A DNA stretch of 15,956 nucleotides, taken from contig JAHHUJ010000020.1 of the NCBI GenBank assembly GCA_020024075.1, positions 1 through 15,956 of the forward strand, read 5' to 3'. Below are positions 14,217 to 15,956 of the stretch, one piece after another. Position numbers and translations under genes: made by a program. Every line of letters begins with the position of its first letter. Within the stretch, counting starts at the first letter, position 1. Under the pieces are notes generated by a model that made no database searches, was not told the DNA's origin, and worked only from the letters and a program-made list of their open reading frames with translations. The stretch is from Psychrobacter sp. (GTDB lineage: Bacteria > Pseudomonadota > Gammaproteobacteria > Pseudomonadales > Moraxellaceae).

Positions 14217-15365
14217 CTAGGCCAAAGCCTGCTTTATTCTATTTAATCCTTCAGCCAACATAGACTGAGGACAAGCCACATTAATACGCAGCTTTAAGTG
14301 TCCCTCCTCACCATACTGAATACCAGAGTGCAGCTCTACTTTGGCCTCACGCAGCGCATCATATAACGCTTTATCCTCATCAGCATAAGCAGAACAATCT
14401 AGCCAAATCAAGTAAGAAGCTTCAGGGCGCATCACCTTAATATCTGGCAAATGAGTAGCCAAGTACTGTATTGTAAAATCAATATTTTTCTCGATATAAG
14501 CCAAAGCCTGCTCAAGCCATTCACCACCCTGCTCATACGCACTTTGCATCACTGTATAAGCAAATAAATTGAGCTCATATTCATCATTTAATTGCTGTTG
14601 CTGCTTAATTTGCGTCGCTAACGCTTTATCTTTTACAAAGATCATCGAGCCTTTAATACCGGCCACATTAAAGGTCTTGGTCATCGAGGTTAAGCTCACC
14701 ACCATATGCTCATAGCCTTTGGCTAGGCTTAAAAATGGAGTGAAGGTATGGCCAGTTAAAGTCAAATCTTGATGAATCTCATCACTAACAATGGCCACGT
14801 TATACTTTTTACACAGCGCCAATACCGCTTTTAACTCGTCAGCTGTCCACACTCGCCCGCCTGGATTGTGAGGATTACACAATAAAAACAGCTTAACTTT
14901 GTGTTTTTTGATTTTAGCTTCCATGTCTGCTAAATCAAATTCATAACGTCCCTGCCTCTCTACCAGTGCTGAGCTGATAACCTTACAGCCATTAAGCTTA
15001 GTCTTGGTTACAAATGGGGTGTAAATCGGGTCATTCATCAATACCGCATCACCCACTTCGGTGAACATATTGAGCATTAAAGAAATACTTGGCACCACCC
15101 CAGGTGAAAACAAAATCTGCTCCGCTTCAAGCTGTAAACCATAGCGACTGCTGTGCCAATCAATAATTGCTTGATACAGTGCTTGGCTTTGTTTGGTATA
15201 ACCCAAGATGCCGTGATCCACAACACGCTGTAAGCTATCCAAAATAGGCTGAGCAGCTTTGAAGTCCATGTCTGCCACCCACAGCGGGATAGTGTCATCT
15301 GTATAATGCCACTTAATTGATCCGGTGTTGCTTCTGTCTATTACTTCATCAAAATTGTATTGCAT
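14217..15365 (-). CDS. PLP-dependent aminotransferase-fold enzyme of the MalY/PatB family (cystathionine beta-lyase type)
   Basis: This 382-residue cytosolic fold-type I PLP enzyme most likely cleaves C-S bonds of cystathionine or cysteine, as MalY and PatB do (about 390 residues). Early motifs are NFDEVIDRSNTGSIKWHY and IPLWVADMDFKAA (26-38), typical of this subgroup. CNPHNPGGRVW (163-173) holds the Asn that contacts the PLP ring. Asp195 in IVSDEIHQDL binds the pyridine nitrogen. Lys230 in SMTKTFNVAGIKGS forms the Schiff base, and LRINVACP near the C-terminus supplies the carboxylate-binding Arg. The ATG has AGGA at 15373-15376, seven bases upstream. A second role as a regulator, known for E. 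coli MalY, has no support in the context because no maltose genes are near. A plain aminotransferase is the alternative. Confidence 0.85.
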   Translation of the reverse strand: MQYNFDEVIDRSNTGSIKWHYTDDTIPLWVADMDFKAAQPILDSLQRVVDHGILGYTKQSQALYQAIIDWHSSRYGLQLEAEQILFSPGVVPSISLMLNMFTEVGDAVLMNDPIYTPFVTKTKLNGCKVISSALVERQGRYEFDLADMEAKIKKHKVKLFLLCNPHNPGGRVWTADELKAVLALCKKYNVAIVSDEIHQDLTLTGHTFTPFLSLAKGYEHMVVSLTSMTKTFNVAGIKGSMIFVKDKALATQIKQQQQLNDEYELNLFAYTVMQSAYEQGGEWLEQALAYIEKNIDFTIQYLATHLPDIKVMRPEASYLIWLDCSAYADEDKALYDALREAKVELHSGIQYGEEGHLKLRINVACPQSMLAEGLNRIKQALA

Positions 15366-15682
15366 GGATTGTTCCTAAAAAACGGAGTAGATTTTAGTTT
15401 AATACTGTATAACGAGAAGGATTCAGCGTCGTTATTGATTAGGTATCGATTCGCTGTAATTCAGTCAATGCGCAGTTGCGGTAATGGATGTCATCTCGAA
15501 CCACAAAGCCTACTTTATCGCAAAAACCATCACCGATTTAGTTAGCTTTAAAGATAGGATTAAGGTTTGATTAAAATATCAGCTCTTGTAGTGTATATTA
15601 AGACTAAGCTCAAAGCTTAACTTACCGATTTTTTGGTCAATTATAGTTTTTATCTATGCTAACAGAACAGAGACTTAACATC
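15366..15682. other. Divergent spacer between the PLP enzyme and lipoprotein genes
   Basis: No gene is supported. A plus-strand open frame from 15360 has no Shine-Dalgarno and no family features. A 7-bp inverted repeat lies on the side of the PLP enzyme. A weak plus-strand promoter-like pair, TTGGTC, 16 bases, TATGCT, lies near 15635-15660. Confidence 0.5.
15409..15435. repeat. Inverted repeat upstream of the PLP enzyme gene
   Basis: ATAACGA at 15409-15415 and TCGTTAT at 15429-15435 form a perfect 7-bp inverted repeat with a 13-base spacer, 44 bases before the start codon. It may be an operator or a leader hairpin. Confidence 0.35.
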
Positions 15683-15956
15683 ATGGCACTATTTAATATA
15701 ACACCGTCCAAAGCACTAACCACACTACTATTCGCACTTACTTTACCGCTTACAGCCTGCCAAACCACATCAACTGCTCAACCAGAAAATATTAACAGTC
15801 AAAACAGCAATCAAAGGATCAACATTGCAATTGATATTGAAAGCTTAACTTATGATTTAAGTTTGGTTGAAGAAAATCATCATCAGACCAAGATTGCAGA
15901 CGGTACTTATGTTTTAGATACCTTTATTGTGCCGTTTGAACAGCCTTATTATGTAT
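15683..15956 (+). CDS. Probable lipoprotein, 5' part, cut by window edge
   Basis: Ninety-one codons are visible. The start MALFNITPSKALTTLLFALT, followed by LPLTAC, is a lipoprotein signal peptide with lipobox LTAC and Cys26. A polar, Asn/Gln/Thr-rich linker (about 27-48) leads into a folded region with alternating hydrophobic residues (INIAIDIESLTYDLSLVEEN, then IADGTYVLDTFIVPF). This would be anchored in the inner or outer membrane facing the periplasm. Residue 27 is Gln rather than Asp, which in enterobacteria would favour transport to the outer membrane. AGAG at 15671-15674 is a weak ribosome site. The family is not recognised, and the functional part lies beyond the window. Confidence 0.65.
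   Translation, partial: MALFNITPSKALTTLLFALTLPLTACQTTSTAQPENINSQNSNQRINIAIDIESLTYDLSLVEENHHQTKIADGTYVLDTFIVPFEQPYYV

Noticed and set aside
15360..15545. Plus-strand 61-codon frame opposite the start of the PLP enzyme gene
   Set aside because: It overlaps the real gene start, has no ribosome site, and its peptide shows no recognisable pattern.

Overview
The window looks like a chromosomal piece of a Moraxellaceae gammaproteobacterium, most likely Psychrobacter or a close relative. This rests on moderate GC in the genes with AT-rich spacers, the codon use, and an OppA close to the enterobacterial one by eye. It was judged without any database search. I see no tRNA, rRNA, CRISPR array, insertion sequence or phage gene.

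Left part (1-6021): everything intact is on the minus strand and appears to be single-gene units. At the edge lies the signal-peptide start of a gene running out of the window. Next come an OppA-type peptide-binding lipoprotein with its own terminator, a 4-hydroxybutyrate/butyrate-type CoA-transferase and GMP synthase GuaA. The last two end in nearly identical hairpin terminators. Between oppA and the CoA-transferase, on the plus strand, sits a decayed C-terminal remnant of a medium-chain dehydrogenase/reductase.

Middle part (6354-11790): three plus-strand genes encode an FAD enzyme of the alkyl-dihydroxyacetonephosphate synthase type, a GlpD-type glycerol-3-phosphate dehydrogenase and an FGGY sugar/polyol kinase. 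The kinase has replaced the glutamate that binds glycerol in GlpK. Read together they could form a route for ether glycerolipids: kinase, then oxidation of the secondary alcohol, then exchange of the ether chain at the ketone. This is the most interesting content of the window, and it is inference. The kinase seems to have its own sigma70-like promoter and a long leader with a repeated motif. A probable small two-helix membrane protein of 56 residues follows.

Right part (12178-15956): a BCCT-family transporter with a long hydrophilic N-terminal tail, ending in a 15-bp perfect terminator shared with a convergent MalY/PatB-type PLP enzyme. Divergent from the latter is the start of a lipoprotein cut by the window edge.

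Two starts were moved to inner ATG codons (GuaA at 6021, the synthase-like gene at 6354), and OppA starts with GTG.
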